In this document: positions 44,172 to 54,089 of the stretch, one piece after another
Position numbering within the stretch: the first letter of the stretch is position 1
Layout: the number at the start of each line of letters is the position of its first letter
NCBI RefSeq assembly: GCF_003626535.1
Contig: NZ_RBAL01000007.1
Location: forward strand, 62,001-126,000
Reading direction: 5' to 3'
Origin: Streptomyces hoynatensis
GTDB lineage: Bacteria; Actinomycetota; Actinomycetes; Streptomycetales; Streptomycetaceae
Length of the DNA: 64,000 nucleotides
Notes under the pieces: model-generated
The model's input: the letters and a program-made list of their open reading frames with translations, nothing else
Told to the model about the DNA's origin: nothing
The model's database searches: none
Position numbers and translations under genes: made by a program

Positions 44172-46429
44172 CCGCTCCCCCCACCCGTCCCCCGCTTCCC
44201 GCCCCGGCCGCCGCCCCGCCACCCGGCGTGGCGCCCCACCGCCGCCCGCGGCGCCTGCCCCCGGCGGGCGAGTTCGGCCGCCGCCTGTGGCGTGGCCGCC
44301 CTGGCGACCCGCGCTGGGCGCGGCCCGCGCTGCTCGCGCTGCTCGCCCTGACCGCCGCGCTGTACCTGTGGAACCTGGGGGCGTCCGGCTGGGCCAACGC
44401 CTACTACTCGGCGGCCGTGCAGGCGGGCAGCGAGAGCTGGAAGGCGTTCCTGTTCGGCTCCTTCGACGCGGCCAACTCCATCACCGTCGACAAGACGCCC
44501 GCCTCGCTGTGGGTGATGGAGCTCTCCGCCCGGCTGTTCGGCGTGAACGCCTGGAGCATCCTGGTCCCGCAGGCCCTGATGGGCGTGGCCACCGTGGGCG
44601 TGCTGTACGCCGCGGTGCGGCGCCGGTTCGGCCCGGGGGCGGGGCTGCTGGCCGGCGCGACGCTGGCCCTCACGCCGGTGGCGACGCTGATGTTCCGGTT
44701 CAACAACCCCGACGCGCTGCTCGTGCTGCTGCTCACCCTGTCCGGGTACGCGGTGCTGCGGGCGGTCGAGGACGGCCGCACCCGGTGGCTGGTGCTCGCG
44801 GGGACCTGCGTGGGCTTCGGCTTCCTGGCCAAGATGCTGCAGGCGTTCCTGGTGCTGCCCGCCCTGGCGCTGGTCTACCTGCTGTGCGCCCCGACCGGGC
44901 CGCTGCGCCGCGTGGGCCAGCTCCTGGCGGGCGGCCTGGCACTGGTGGCCTCGGCGGGCTGGTGGGTCGCCCTGGTCGAGCTGTGGCCGGCCGGCTCGCG
45001 CCCCTACATCGGCGGCTCGCAGCACAACAGCATCCTCGAACTCACCCTGGGCTACAACGGCTTGGGGCGGCTGAACGGCGAGGAGACCGGCAGCACCGGC
45101 GGAGCGGTGATCTTCGCTCCCGGCACCGAGGCGACGCAGGCACCCGAAGCGCCGCAGGGCGGTGGCTGGGGGGAGACCGGCATCGGGCGGCTCTTCGGCT
45201 CGGACATGGGCGGCCAGATCGCCTGGCTGCTGCCGGCCGCGCTGCTGCTGCTCGTCGCCGGCCTGTGGGCCACGAGGCGCCGCCGCCGTACGAGCCCGGT
45301 GCGGGCCGCCTTCCTGCTGTGGGGCGGTTTCCTGGTCACGCACTGGCTGGTGTTCAGCTACATGCAGGGCATCTTCCACCAGTACTACAACATCGCCCTC
45401 GCCCCCTCGATCGGCGCGGTCGTCGCCATGGGCGCCACCGTGCTGTGGCGGCGGCGCAGGCATCCGGCCGCGGCGGCGACGCTGGCCGCGGCCACGGCGC
45501 TGACGGCCTGCTGGGCGTACGTGCTGCTCGGCCGCGCGGAAGGCTGGCACCCGTGGCTGCGCGGGGTGGTGCTGGTCACCGGGCTCCTGGCGGCGCTCGG
45601 GCTGCTCGCCGGGGCGGTCGCGGGCCTCCTCTCCCGCGCCGGGACCGGGGAAGCGGCGCCGGGGGTAGGCGGGTTCGCCGCCGGCCGCTGGGGGCGGCGC
45701 CTGGCGCTTGCGGCGGGGGCGGCGGCGCTGCTGTCCGCGCTCGCCGGTCCCGCGGCCTTCGCGGCGCAGACCGCGAACACCCCGAAGACGGGCTCCATCC
45801 CGCTGGCCGGCCCCGCCACGGCCGGCGCGATGGGCGGGGCCCGCGTGTTCCTGGAGGGCCCTGGGCCCGGCGGGGGCGGGCCCGGTCAGCCGGGGCAGGC
45901 CAACCCGGGCCAGGCGCCGGCCGGAGGCCAGGCGCCGGTGGGCGGCCGGGCGCCCGGCGGGGGCGCCCAGCCGCAGGGCGGCGCGAACGGCCCCCAGGGC
46001 CAGGGCGGCGCGAACGGCGGCCCCGAGCCGGGCGCCTCAGGCCCGGGCCAGGGCCAGGGCGGGCTGCTCGACGCCAGCGAGCCGAGCGCCGAGCTGACCG
46101 CGGCCCTGGAGGAGGACGCCGACTCCTACACCTGGGTGGCCGCCGCCGTCGGCTCGCAGGTCGCCTCCGGCTACCAACTGGCCACCGGCGACCCGGTGAT
46201 GCCCGTCGGCGGCTTCAACGGCACCGACCCCTCCCCCACCCTGGAACGCTTCCAGGGCCTGGTCGCCGCCGGCCGCATCCACTACTTCGTGGGCGACGGC
46301 ACCGACCGCGGCATGGGCATGATGGGCTCAGGGGACTCCGAGGCCGCGCAGATCACCCAGTGGGTGGCGGAGAACTTCACCGCCACCACCGTCGACGGCG
46401 TCACGCTGTACGACCTGAGCGGGGACTGA
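44168..46429 (+). CDS. GT39/ArnT-type membrane glycosyltransferase
   Basis: 753 residues with about eleven membrane segments. The first periplasmic loop carries GASGWANAYYSAAVQAGS and FDAANSITVDKTP, the donor-site region of YkcB/ArnT-like transferases that use polyprenyl-phosphate sugars. A long Gly/Gln/Pro/Asn-rich extracellular linker (about residues 560-635) precedes a C-terminal soluble domain (YTWVAAAVGSQVASGYQLATGDPVMPVGGFNGTDP) typical of this actinobacterial subgroup. It acts outside the membrane on wall polymers or secreted proteins. It is translationally coupled to the GT2-GtrA gene and downstream of the OmpR-type system. Confidence 0.9.
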   Translation: MTAPPTRPPLPAPAAAPPPGVAPHRRPRRLPPAGEFGRRLWRGRPGDPRWARPALLALLALTAALYLWNLGASGWANAYYSAAVQAGSESWKAFLFGSFDAANSITVDKTPASLWVMELSARLFGVNAWSILVPQALMGVATVGVLYAAVRRRFGPGAGLLAGATLALTPVATLMFRFNNPDALLVLLLTLSGYAVLRAVEDGRTRWLVLAGTCVGFGFLAKMLQAFLVLPALALVYLLCAPTGPLRRVGQLLAGGLALVASAGWWVALVELWPAGSRPYIGGSQHNSILELTLGYNGLGRLNGEETGSTGGAVIFAPGTEATQAPEAPQGGGWGETGIGRLFGSDMGGQIAWLLPAALLLLVAGLWATRRRRRTSPVRAAFLLWGGFLVTHWLVFSYMQGIFHQYYNIALAPSIGAVVAMGATVLWRRRRHPAAAATLAAATALTACWAYVLLGRAEGWHPWLRGVVLVTGLLAALGLLAGAVAGLLSRAGTGEAAPGVGGFAAGRWGRRLALAAGAAALLSALAGPAAFAAQTANTPKTGSIPLAGPATAGAMGGARVFLEGPGPGGGGPGQPGQANPGQAPAGGQAPVGGRAPGGGAQPQGGANGPQGQGGANGGPEPGASGPGQGQGGLLDASEPSAELTAALEEDADSYTWVAAAVGSQVASGYQLATGDPVMPVGGFNGTDPSPTLERFQGLVAAGRIHYFVGDGTDRGMGMMGSGDSEAAQITQWVAENFTATTVDGVTLYDLSGD

Positions 46430-46458
46430 GCCGGCCCTTCCCGGAGCGCGGCGCCCGC

Positions 46459-46480
46459 CCCGCGGGGCCGGCCCCGCGGG
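46459..46480. terminator. Perfect 22-bp GC palindrome between convergent stops
   Basis: Positions 46459-46480 are fully self-complementary (arms CCCGCGGGG and CCCCGCGGG around CCGG). The palindrome lies between the glycosyltransferase stop (46429) and the hydrolase stop (46481), so it should act as a bidirectional terminator. Confidence 0.65.
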
Positions 46481-47599
46481 TCAGCCCCGCGGGTACCGTT
46501 CCAGCCAGACCCGGGCGGAGTCCGCGGGGCCGTGCAGGGCCGGGCCCTGGGTCATCTCCATGGCGAAGTCGTCGGCGAGTTCCAGGATCGTGGCGCGGCC
46601 CTCCACCTCCGCCACCCAGGCGGGCGGGAGGGCCGTGTCGCCGTGCAGGGCGCCCAGCAGGTTCCCGCAGACCGAGCCCGTGGAGTCGGAGTCCCCGCCG
46701 TGGTTGACGGCGAGCAGCAGGCCGTGCCTGACGTCCTCGGCGACCAGCGCGCAGTAGACGCCGATGGCCAGGGCCTCCTCCGCCGTCCAGCCCTCGCCGA
46801 GCGAGGCGACCCGCTCGGGGCTCGGCAGGCCCTGCCTGACCGCGCCCAGCGCCTGCTTGAGCGCGTCCGTCGTCTCCTCGTGCCCCGGCCGCGAGGCGAG
46901 TTGCACGAGCGCCTTCTGCACGGCCGTGTCCAGGTCGTCCCCGCGCACCAGCGCGTGCACGATCGCGGCGAACGCCCCCGCGGCCAGCAGCCCGGTCGGG
47001 TGGCCGTGGGTCTGCGCGGCGCACTCCACGCCGAGCTGGAACACCAGGTGCGGCTCCCAGCCGACGAGCAGCCCGAAGGGCGCGGAGCGCATCACCGTGC
47101 CGCAGCCCTTCGAGTCGGGGTTCTTCGGCTGCTCCAGGGTGCCCATCACCTCGTCCGCGAGGCCGCTCAGGCAGGCGCGGCCCGGGGCCCGCTGCGCGTA
47201 CAGCCACTCCTGCCTGGCCAGCCAGCCGTCCGCGGGCCGCCGCTCGTCCGGGCCCCACTCGCGTTGCGTGGTGTACCAGCGGCGGTAGGCGGCGTGCAGG
47301 TCGGTGGGCGGGTGCCAGGCGCCGGTGTCGCGCCGCACGTGCGCCCGGATCAGGCCGTCCACCGTGAACAGCGACATCTGGGTGTCGTCGGTAACGGCCC
47401 CCCGCCGCCCGTAGGCGGGGGCGTAGTCGGTGATGCCCTCGGGCCCGTACGTCTCGCGGATCTCCGCCCAGGACAGGAACTCCACGGCGGCGCCCAGCGC
47501 GTCGCCCACCGCGCCGCCGAGCAGGCAGCCGCGCACCCGGCTGCGGTAGTCCTGCTGGTCGGCGCGCCCCCACAGCGCGCCGTCCGCCGGTGTGCTCAT
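46481..47599 (-). CDS. ADP-ribosylglycohydrolase family protein
   Basis: 372 residues. The two metal-binding motifs of the DraG/ARH fold are present: GAVTDDTQMSLF near residue 70 and NHGGDSDSTGSVCGNLLGALHG near residue 310. It also has GCLLGGAVGDALGAAVEF at the N-terminus. It removes ADP-ribose from protein or nucleic acid in the cytoplasm. The ATG at 47599 shares one base with the fbiC stop (TGATG), so the two are co-translated. No ADP-ribosyltransferase is nearby. The acceptor is unknown. Confidence 0.9.
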   Translation of the reverse strand: MSTPADGALWGRADQQDYRSRVRGCLLGGAVGDALGAAVEFLSWAEIRETYGPEGITDYAPAYGRRGAVTDDTQMSLFTVDGLIRAHVRRDTGAWHPPTDLHAAYRRWYTTQREWGPDERRPADGWLARQEWLYAQRAPGRACLSGLADEVMGTLEQPKNPDSKGCGTVMRSAPFGLLVGWEPHLVFQLGVECAAQTHGHPTGLLAAGAFAAIVHALVRGDDLDTAVQKALVQLASRPGHEETTDALKQALGAVRQGLPSPERVASLGEGWTAEEALAIGVYCALVAEDVRHGLLLAVNHGGDSDSTGSVCGNLLGALHGDTALPPAWVAEVEGRATILELADDFAMEMTQGPALHGPADSARVWLERYPRG

Positions 47600-50196
47600 C
47601 ACGCACCTCCCAGCACGGGCAGCAGCCGCGGCAGGTGCCCGTCGGCCGCCCGCGCCCGCTCGGCGCGCTCGGCCGTCACCTCGCCGTAGGTGGTGGTGCG
47701 CAGCCGGGAGGGGCGGCCCACCGATGCGGCGATGGCCCGCAGCTCGGCCACCGAGCGGTAGGAGCCGTAGGCCGAGCCCGCCATCCGGGAGATGGTCTCC
47801 TCCATCAGCGTCCCGCCCAGGTCGTCGGCGCCGGAGCGCAGCATCTCGGCCGCGCCCTCGGTGCCCAGCTTCACCCAGCTGGTCTGGATGTGGGTGATGT
47901 GCGGGTGCAGCAGCAGCCTGGCCATCGCCGTCACCGCTCGATTGTCGCGGTGCGAGGGCCCGGGGCGGGCGATTCCGGCCAGGTACACCGGGGCGTTGGT
48001 GTGAATGAAGGGGAGGGTGACGAACTCCGTGAAACCGGCCACGCCCTTCTCCTCGTTCCGCCGCTGGATGGCGGCCAGGGTCCGCAGGTGGGTGAGCCAG
48101 TGCCGCGGCTGGTCGACATGGCCGTACATCATCGTCGAGGAGGAACGCAGCCCCAGCTCGTGCGCGGTGGAGACCACCTCGATCCAGGTCGCGGCGGGCA
48201 GCTTGCCCCTCGTCAGCACCCAGCGCACCTCGTCGTCGAGGATCTCGGCGGCCGTGCCGGGGATGGTGTCGAGCCCCGCCTCCTTCGCGGCCAGCAGCCA
48301 CTCGCGCACCGGCATCCCGGTGCGGGCCGCGCCGTTGACGATCTCCATCGGCGAGAAGGCGTGGACGTGGATGCCTGGCACCCGTTCCTTGACCGCGCGC
48401 ACGATGTCGAAGTAGGCGGTGCCCGGCAGGTCGGGGTGGATGCCGCCCTGCATGCAGACCTCGACGGCGCCCACCTCCCAGGCCTGCGCCGCCCGCTCCG
48501 CGATCTGCTCCAGCGAGAGGGTGTACGCGTCGGCGTCCGTGCGGCGCTGGGCGAAGGCGCAGAAACGGCAGCCGGTGTAGCAGACGTTGGTGAAGTTGAT
48601 GTTCCTGGTGACGACGTAGGTGACCTCCTCGCCGACCACGGAACGCCGCAGGTCGTCGGCGACCCGGCACAGGGCGTCCAGCGCGGGCCCCTCGGCGTGC
48701 AGCAGGGCGAGGGCCTGCGCGTCGGTGAGGCGGGTCGGGTCGGCGGCGGCCACCGAGAGGGCCTCGCGGACGTCGGCGTCGATCCGCTCGGGCACCATCC
48801 CCGGCGCGGCCAGCTCCCGCAGCTCCTCCCAGTCGCCGTACACCTCGTCGAAGTCCGTGCGGCGGTCGCCGGTGCGGCCCTCGGCGTCGACGGCGCGGTG
48901 CAGGTCGGTGCGGCCCGCGGCACTGAGCGGCCGGTCCGGCTCCTGCCAGGGCAGCCCCCGCGGGATCGCCTCCTCGCGGGCCAGGCCGGTGGCGGGGTCG
49001 GCGAGCGCGGTGACGTGCGGCAGCAGCCGCGGGTCGAGCCAGGGCTCGCCACGGCGGACGAACTCCGGGTAGATGGTGAGCCGTTCGCGCAGCGTGAAGC
49101 CGGCGGCCGCGGTCCTGGCGGCCAGTTCCTCGATGTGCGGCCAGGGCCGCTCCGGGTTCACGTGGTCCGGGGTCAGCGGGGAGACGCCGCCCCAGTCGTC
49201 GATCCCGGAGCGGATCAGCAGCGCGTACTCCTCGTCCACGAGGTTGGGCGGGGCCTGGATTCTGGCGGCCGGGCCGAGCAGCAGCCTGGCCACGGCCACG
49301 GTCGCCGCCAGCTCGGACAGTTCGGCGTCCGGCATGGCCCGCATCGCGGTGTCCGGCTTGGCCCGGAAGTTCTGCACGATGACTTCCTGTATGCCGCGGT
49401 GGGCGCGGGCCACCCGGCGCAGCGCGAACAGGGAGTCGGCCCGTTCCGCGTGGTCCTCGCCGATCCCGATGAGGATGCCGGTGGTGAAGGGGACGCTGGA
49501 GCGGCCGGCGTCCTCAAGCACCCGCAGCCGCACCGCGGGCTCCTTGTCGGGCGAGCCGTGGTGCGGCCCCGAGGGGTCGGACCACAGCCGGGTCGCGGTG
49601 GTCTCCAGCATCATCCCCATTGAGGGGGCCACGGGTTTCAGCCGCTGGAAGTCCTGCCAGGTCAGCACGCCGGGGTTGAGGTGCGGCAGCAGCCCGGTCT
49701 CCTCCAGGACCCGCACCGCCATCGCCCGCAGGTAGGCGAGGGTGTCGTCGTAGCCGGCCTCGTCGAGCCACGCCCTGGCCTCGGGCCAGCGGTCCTCCGG
49801 CTTGTCGCCGAGCGTGAAGAGGGCCTCCTTGCAGCCGAGTTCCGCGCCGCGCCGGGCGAGCGCGAGCACCTCGTCGGGGGAGAGGAACATGCCGTGGCCG
49901 GCCCGGCGCAGCCTGCCGGGAACGGTCACGAAGGTGCAGTAGTGGCAGCGGTCCCGGCACAGCCGGGTCAGGGGAATGAACACCTTCTTCGAGTACGTGA
50001 TCACCCCGGGCCGGCCGGCGGCTTCGAGTCCGGCGTCCCGCACCCGGGCCGCCGCCTGTGCCAGCTGCTCCAGGTCGGCCCCCCTGGCCTGGAGCAGCAC
50101 GGTCGCCTCCGCCGCGTCCAGGGCCACCCCGTCGCGAGCCCGGCGCAGCGCGCGCCGCATCGCGTTGGCAGTCGGTTCCTGCGCGCTCGTAGTCAT
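47599..50196 (-). CDS. fbiC: FO synthase (CofG/CofH fusion) of F420 biosynthesis
   Basis: 865 residues, the expected length for the actinobacterial fusion. Both halves are radical-SAM enzymes. CofG has [10 protein letters not shown] (about residues 79-88) and the second, CofH, has [10 protein letters not shown] (about residues 567-576), each a CxxxCxxC cluster. Together they make 7,8-didemethyl-8-hydroxy-5-deazariboflavin (FO), the chromophore of F420, from tyrosine and a pyrimidine. The start is the ATG at 50196. Three LLM-class oxidoreductases in this window may use the product. In S. coelicolor, as I recall, fbiC lies a few genes from afsR, which matches the order here. Confidence 0.97.
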   Translation of the reverse strand: MTTSAQEPTANAMRRALRRARDGVALDAAEATVLLQARGADLEQLAQAAARVRDAGLEAAGRPGVITYSKKVFIPLTRLCRDRCHYCTFVTVPGRLRRAGHGMFLSPDEVLALARRGAELGCKEALFTLGDKPEDRWPEARAWLDEAGYDDTLAYLRAMAVRVLEETGLLPHLNPGVLTWQDFQRLKPVAPSMGMMLETTATRLWSDPSGPHHGSPDKEPAVRLRVLEDAGRSSVPFTTGILIGIGEDHAERADSLFALRRVARAHRGIQEVIVQNFRAKPDTAMRAMPDAELSELAATVAVARLLLGPAARIQAPPNLVDEEYALLIRSGIDDWGGVSPLTPDHVNPERPWPHIEELAARTAAAGFTLRERLTIYPEFVRRGEPWLDPRLLPHVTALADPATGLAREEAIPRGLPWQEPDRPLSAAGRTDLHRAVDAEGRTGDRRTDFDEVYGDWEELRELAAPGMVPERIDADVREALSVAAADPTRLTDAQALALLHAEGPALDALCRVADDLRRSVVGEEVTYVVTRNINFTNVCYTGCRFCAFAQRRTDADAYTLSLEQIAERAAQAWEVGAVEVCMQGGIHPDLPGTAYFDIVRAVKERVPGIHVHAFSPMEIVNGAARTGMPVREWLLAAKEAGLDTIPGTAAEILDDEVRWVLTRGKLPAATWIEVVSTAHELGLRSSSTMMYGHVDQPRHWLTHLRTLAAIQRRNEEKGVAGFTEFVTLPFIHTNAPVYLAGIARPGPSHRDNRAVTAMARLLLHPHITHIQTSWVKLGTEGAAEMLRSGADDLGGTLMEETISRMAGSAYGSYRSVAELRAIAASVGRPSRLRTTTYGEVTAERAERARAADGHLPRLLPVLGGA

Positions 50197-50377
50197 TCCC
50201 CGAGCATAGAAGCGGACCCGAACACACGGACACGGTGCCGCGCCCGGCGGGCCGCCGCGGCGCGTGCCCCGGCCGGGCCCCGGCGGGGCGGGGGGCCCGG
50301 CCCGGGGGGCGGGGAGGCGGGGACCCCCCACGCCCCCGGCGGGTACCGTTGCCTTGCCCGGCCCGTCGAATCCCGTC

Positions 50378-50407
50378 TTCCTGGATGGCAGTTCGGGCCG
50401 ATAGACT
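50378..50407 (+). promoter_or_regulatory. afsR: Candidate promoter for the afsR homologue
   Basis: TTCCTG (50378-50383), 18 bp, TAGACT (50402-50407) lies about 47 bp before the afsR ATG. GAGGA near 50446 is the ribosome site. The match is moderate. Confidence 0.4.
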
Positions 50408-50453
50408 TCGATGTTCGCGCCCCATAGGTGAAGAGGTAAGAGCAGAGGACGCC

Positions 50454-53384
50454 ATGGTCGATCTTGAGGGGACCACGGGGGAGCACGCGCCTGCCTTAGA
50501 GTTCGCTGTTCTGGGGCCGGTCAGGGCCCGGCAGGGCGAGCGCGAGCTGCCCCCGGGATCTCCTCAGCAACGGGCGCTGCTCGCCGCTCTGCTGCTGCGC
50601 CGTGGCCGCATCGCGACGGCGCAGGAGCTGGTCGACGCGCTGTGGGGCGAGGAGCCCCCGCAGCAGGCGGTGGCCGCGCTGCGCACGTACGCCTCCCGGC
50701 TGCGCAAGTCCTTCGCGCCGCGCACGGACGTGCTGGTCAGTCAGTTCGGCGGCTACGCGCTGCGCCTCGGCCCGCGGGACCGGCTGGACCTGGACCGGGT
50801 GGGCGAGTTGACCACGGCGGCCGAGAAGACCCTGGCCGCGGGAAACCTGGTGGAGGCGCACGGCCTGTACGGGCAGGCACTGGAGCTGTGGGACGGCGAG
50901 GCGCTGGGCGGGGTGCCGGGCCCGGAAGCGGAGATGCAGCGCACCAAGCTGGCCGACCGGCGCCTGGCGCTGCTCGAACAGCGCCTCGACGTCGGCCTCC
51001 AGGCCGGGATGCACGCCGAGTCGGTGTCCGAGCTGACGGCGCTGACCACCGCGCACCCGCTGAGGGAACGGCTGCGGGAGCTGCTGATGCTCGCGCTGTA
51101 CCGCAGCGGGCGGCAGGCCGAGGCCCTGGCCGTGTACGCCGACGCGCGCCGCCTGCTGATCGAGGAGCTGGGCGTGGAGCCGCGCGCCGAGCTGGCCGAC
51201 CTGCAAAACCGCATCCTCAACGCCGACGCCTCCCTCAACCACGTGCAGGAGCCGTCCACCACCGCCGCCCCGCAGGTCAGGCCGGCCCAGCTGCCGGCCG
51301 CCGTGTCCGACTTCACCGGCCGCGCGGCCTTCGTCGCGGAGCTCGGTGCCCAACTGGCCACCGCGGGCGGCCGGGTGATGGCCGTCTCCGCGGTCGCCGG
51401 GATCGGGGGCGTGGGCAAGACGACGCTCGCCGTGCAGGTCGCGCACGCCGCGCGGGAGGACTTCCCGGACGGGCAGCTGTACGTCGACCTCCAGGGCGCC
51501 GGCTCGGCCCCGGCCGACCCGGGCGCGGTGCTCGGCTCCTTCCTGCGGGCCCTGGGCGCCGCGGACTCGGCGATCCCCGAGGGCCTGGCGGAACGCGCCG
51601 CCCTGTACCGCTCGCTGCTCGACGGGCGCCGCGTGCTGACCCTGCTGGACAACGCGCGGGACGCCGCCCAGGTCAGGCACCTGCTGCCGGGCACCGCAGG
51701 CTGCGCCACCCTGATCACCAGCCGGGCCAGGATGGTGGACCTGGCCGGGGCCCACCTGGTGGACCTCGACGTCATGAGCCCCGAGGAGGCGCTGACCCTC
51801 TTCACCCGCATCGTCGGCCCCGAACGGGTGGGCGCCGAGCGGCAGGCCGCGATGGACGTCGTGGCGGCCTGCGGCTTCCTGCCGCTCGCCATCAGGATCG
51901 CCGCCTCCCGGCTGGCCGCCCGCCGCACCTGGACGGTGTCCGTCCTGGCCCGCAAGCTGAGCGACGAACGCCGCCGCCTCGACGAGTTGCAGGCCGGCGA
52001 CCAGGCCGTCAAGGCGACCTTCGAGCTCGGCTACGGGCAGCTGGAGGGCGAGCAGGCCAGGGCCTTCCGCCTGCTGGGTCTCGCGGACGGCCCCGACATC
52101 TCGGTGCACGCCGCCGCGGCCCTCCTCGACCGCGACCCGGAGACGGCAGAGTCGCTGCTGGAGTCCCTGGTCGACACCTCGCTGCTGGAGTCCGCGGCGC
52201 CCGGCCGCTACCGCTTCCACGACCTGGTCCGCCTCTTCGCCCGGGCCTGCGCGGAGCGCGACGAACAGCCCCCGGCCGAGCGCGAGGCCGCCCTCGGCCG
52301 CCTCCTCGACTTCTACCTGGCCACGGCCTCCGGGGTGTACTCCTGGGAGCGGCCGGCCGAGCGCACCGTGGCGCACTTCGCCCCCACCACCCACCCGGGG
52401 CTGCGTTTCGACCGGCACACGGCCGCCTTCGACTGGCTGTTCGCCGAGGCGGACTGCCTGCTCTCCTGCGTCCGGCGGGCCGCGGAGCGCGGGTCGCAGC
52501 GGCACGCGGTGGACCTGCTGGTGGCCACCCAGGACCTCGCCGAGTCCGGGGCGTTCTCCCGCCAGTACGAGCAGGCCACGCGCAAGGTGCTCGAAGCGGC
52601 CCAGGCCGCGGGCGACCGGCTGGTCGAGGGCCGGGCCAGGATGCTGCTCTCGCACGGGCACAGCGTGGCCGGCCGGTTCGAGGAGGCCGACAGCGAGGCG
52701 GAGCGCGCGCTCCTGCTCGGCGACGCGGCGGGCGACATCGTGACCCGCTGCCACGCGCTGAACGACCGCGGCATCATCGCCTTCTACCAGGAGCGGTACG
52801 CGGACGCCGAGCGGTTCCTCACCGAGGCGCTGACCGCCTTCAGGGAGGACGGCAACCGGCCCTCGGAGGCGAGCCTCCTCAGCAACCTGTCCCGGGTGCA
52901 CCTGGACACCGGGCGCCTGCGGTCCGCGGTCTCGCTGGCCGAGGAGGCGCACGCCATCCACCGCGAGGTGGGCTCGACCCTGCGCCTGGCCAACGCCGAC
53001 TACGCGCTCGGCCTTGCGCTCGCCCGCTCGGACCGCCACGGCGAGGCCCTCGGCCAGTTCACCCGGGCGCTGGCCTTCTTCGAGGAGAACCGGCAGCGGC
53101 TGTGGGTGGGCATGACCCTCTTCCGCCTGGCGGAGACGTACCTGGACACGGGGGAGCCGGCCGAGGCGGCGGGCCTGGCCGAGCGGGCCCTCGCGGAGCT
53201 GCGCGACATCGGCGGGCCCTGGCGGCGCGCCAACGTCCTCACCGCGCTCGGCCGGGCCCTTGAGGGCACCGGGCAGACGGTCCGCGCCCGCGCCTGCTGG
53301 GAGCAGGCCCTGGACGCCTTCGAGAAGCTCGGCAGCCAACGCGCGACCGAAGTCCGCAACCTCCTGGCCGCCACGACCGTCTGA
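50454..53384 (+). CDS. afsR: AfsR-type SARP/NB-ARC/TPR global regulator, with TTA codon
   Basis: 976 residues (S. coelicolor AfsR is close to this length). The N-terminal winged helix ([33 protein letters not shown]) and the BTAD helices form the SARP DNA-binding half to residue 260. An NB-ARC ATPase follows with Walker [12 protein letters not shown] near residue 320 and [10 protein letters not shown]. About 300 residues of TPR repeats end the chain. AfsR integrates phosphorylation by AfsK and activates afsS and secondary metabolism. Codon 15 (50496-50498) is TTA, so translation should depend on the bldA tRNA. The gene lies head-to-head with fbiC and directly before the small repeat protein in the AfsS position. 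Confidence 0.9.
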   Translation: MVDLEGTTGEHAPALEFAVLGPVRARQGERELPPGSPQQRALLAALLLRRGRIATAQELVDALWGEEPPQQAVAALRTYASRLRKSFAPRTDVLVSQFGGYALRLGPRDRLDLDRVGELTTAAEKTLAAGNLVEAHGLYGQALELWDGEALGGVPGPEAEMQRTKLADRRLALLEQRLDVGLQAGMHAESVSELTALTTAHPLRERLRELLMLALYRSGRQAEALAVYADARRLLIEELGVEPRAELADLQNRILNADASLNHVQEPSTTAAPQVRPAQLPAAVSDFTGRAAFVAELGAQLATAGGRVMAVSAVAGIGGVGKTTLAVQVAHAAREDFPDGQLYVDLQGAGSAPADPGAVLGSFLRALGAADSAIPEGLAERAALYRSLLDGRRVLTLLDNARDAAQVRHLLPGTAGCATLITSRARMVDLAGAHLVDLDVMSPEEALTLFTRIVGPERVGAERQAAMDVVAACGFLPLAIRIAASRLAARRTWTVSVLARKLSDERRRLDELQAGDQAVKATFELGYGQLEGEQARAFRLLGLADGPDISVHAAAALLDRDPETAESLLESLVDTSLLESAAPGRYRFHDLVRLFARACAERDEQPPAEREAALGRLLDFYLATASGVYSWERPAERTVAHFAPTTHPGLRFDRHTAAFDWLFAEADCLLSCVRRAAERGSQRHAVDLLVATQDLAESGAFSRQYEQATRKVLEAAQAAGDRLVEGRARMLLSHGHSVAGRFEEADSEAERALLLGDAAGDIVTRCHALNDRGIIAFYQERYADAERFLTEALTAFREDGNRPSEASLLSNLSRVHLDTGRLRSAVSLAEEAHAIHREVGSTLRLANADYALGLALARSDRHGEALGQFTRALAFFEENRQRLWVGMTLFRLAETYLDTGEPAEAAGLAERALAELRDIGGPWRRANVLTALGRALEGTGQTVRARACWEQALDAFEKLGSQRATEVRNLLAATTV

Positions 53385-53405
53385 GCCTTCGAATCCGGCT
53401 GCCGG

Positions 53406-53434
53406 GTTCACGAATCGTTTATCGCCACCTGTCA
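53406..53434 (+). promoter_or_regulatory. SARP/PHO-box-like heptamer array upstream of the afsS homologue
   Basis: Heptamers GTTCACG, GTTTATC and CCTGTCA follow one another with 4-bp gaps, an 11-bp period. Such direct repeats are the known form of SARP sites, and GTTCACC-type 11-bp repeats are PhoP boxes. Both AfsR and PhoP are reported to bind the afsS promoter. I see no good -10 after it. Confidence 0.6.
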
Positions 53435-53566
53435 CCCTCGGCGCGTCGACCCGCTGCCCCGGGGCGGCGGGTCAGCAGGCCGGGGGCCGTCCGTGTGCCG
53501 CGGGGGACTCGCGCGGGACGGCTTTCCCCGCCTGTCCACAGCTACAGGCACCGGGAGTAGAGACCG

Positions 53567-53884
53567 TTGAGTGACATCACGACGCAGGACGCCAGGAACA
53601 TCGATGAACTCGACCTGGCGGAGGGGGAGTTCGACACCAAGGCCGCGCCCGCGGACCACCAGATCACCAGCGAGCCCCTGGTGAAACCCGCCGATCACCA
53701 GATAACTCGCGAGCCCGATGGCGAGCCCGAGCCCGACGACCATCAGATCACCAGCGAGCCGGTCGTCAAGCCCACCGACCACCAGATCACCGGCGAGCCC
53801 CTTGTCAAGCCGGACGATCACCAGATCACGGGCGAGCCGGCGGGCAAGGCGGCGAAGTCCGCACCCGCGGCCGAGGCCGACTGA
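53567..53884 (+). CDS. afsS: Small DHQIT-repeat protein in the AfsS position
   Basis: 105 residues, acidic, no signal peptide. DHQIT occurs at residues 30-34, 43-47, 58-62, 71-75 and 84-88, that is every 13 residues with one 15-residue step. The unit reads DHQITxEPxVKP. The codons of the repeats differ (GAC/GAT, CAC/CAT, ATC/ATA, ACC/ACT/ACG) although the residues are the same, so the protein motif is under selection. The start is the TTG at 53567 with GGGAG 9 nt upstream; I find no ATG or GTG in frame. S. coelicolor AfsS is a 63-residue protein with short repeats (DNHMP-like, from memory) encoded directly after afsR. Position, size class and repeats fit AfsS, but the repeat sequence differs, so the symbol is tentative. 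Confidence 0.75.
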   Translation: MSDITTQDARNIDELDLAEGEFDTKAAPADHQITSEPLVKPADHQITREPDGEPEPDDHQITSEPVVKPTDHQITGEPLVKPDDHQITGEPAGKAAKSAPAAEAD

Positions 53885-53931
53885 ATACCCGCCGGCACCC
53901 CGGATTTCCGACCACCCCACAGCGAAAACAG

Positions 53932-53966
53932 CTGGCTGGGCGGCCCGCTTGTCGCCACCCAGCCAG
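53932..53966 (+). terminator. Hairpin between the repeat-protein gene and the secreted-peptide gene
   Basis: CTGGCTGGG (53932-53940) and CCCAGCCAG (53958-53966) form a perfect 9-bp stem with TTATT after it. The two genes are therefore probably separate transcription units. Confidence 0.7.
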
Positions 53967-54089
53967 TTATTGCTGTGCCTGGCACGGCCTTTCGTGACGC
54001 CATCGCGTGTTTGAAAGACCGCCTCCGGCTGGAAAAAGAATTGAGTGCCCTCGCAAGCATGTCTCCGCGTTATCCCGCAAGGAGTACCT

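Noticed and set aside
40395..44222. Very long open frame on the minus strand opposite the kinase and glycosyltransferase genes
   Set aside because: It lies antisense to genes with clear domain motifs. In 70%+ GC DNA, such shadow frames are expected. The translation is low-complexity and matches no family.
46459..46480. Perfect 22-bp palindrome considered as an insertion-sequence end or integrase site
   Set aside because: It sits between two convergent stop codons where a terminator belongs. No second copy or recombinase is near.
50496..53435. 979-codon open frame antisense to afsR
   Set aside because: The plus-strand frame has SARP, NB-ARC and TPR motifs. The antisense one has no motifs and is a composition artefact.
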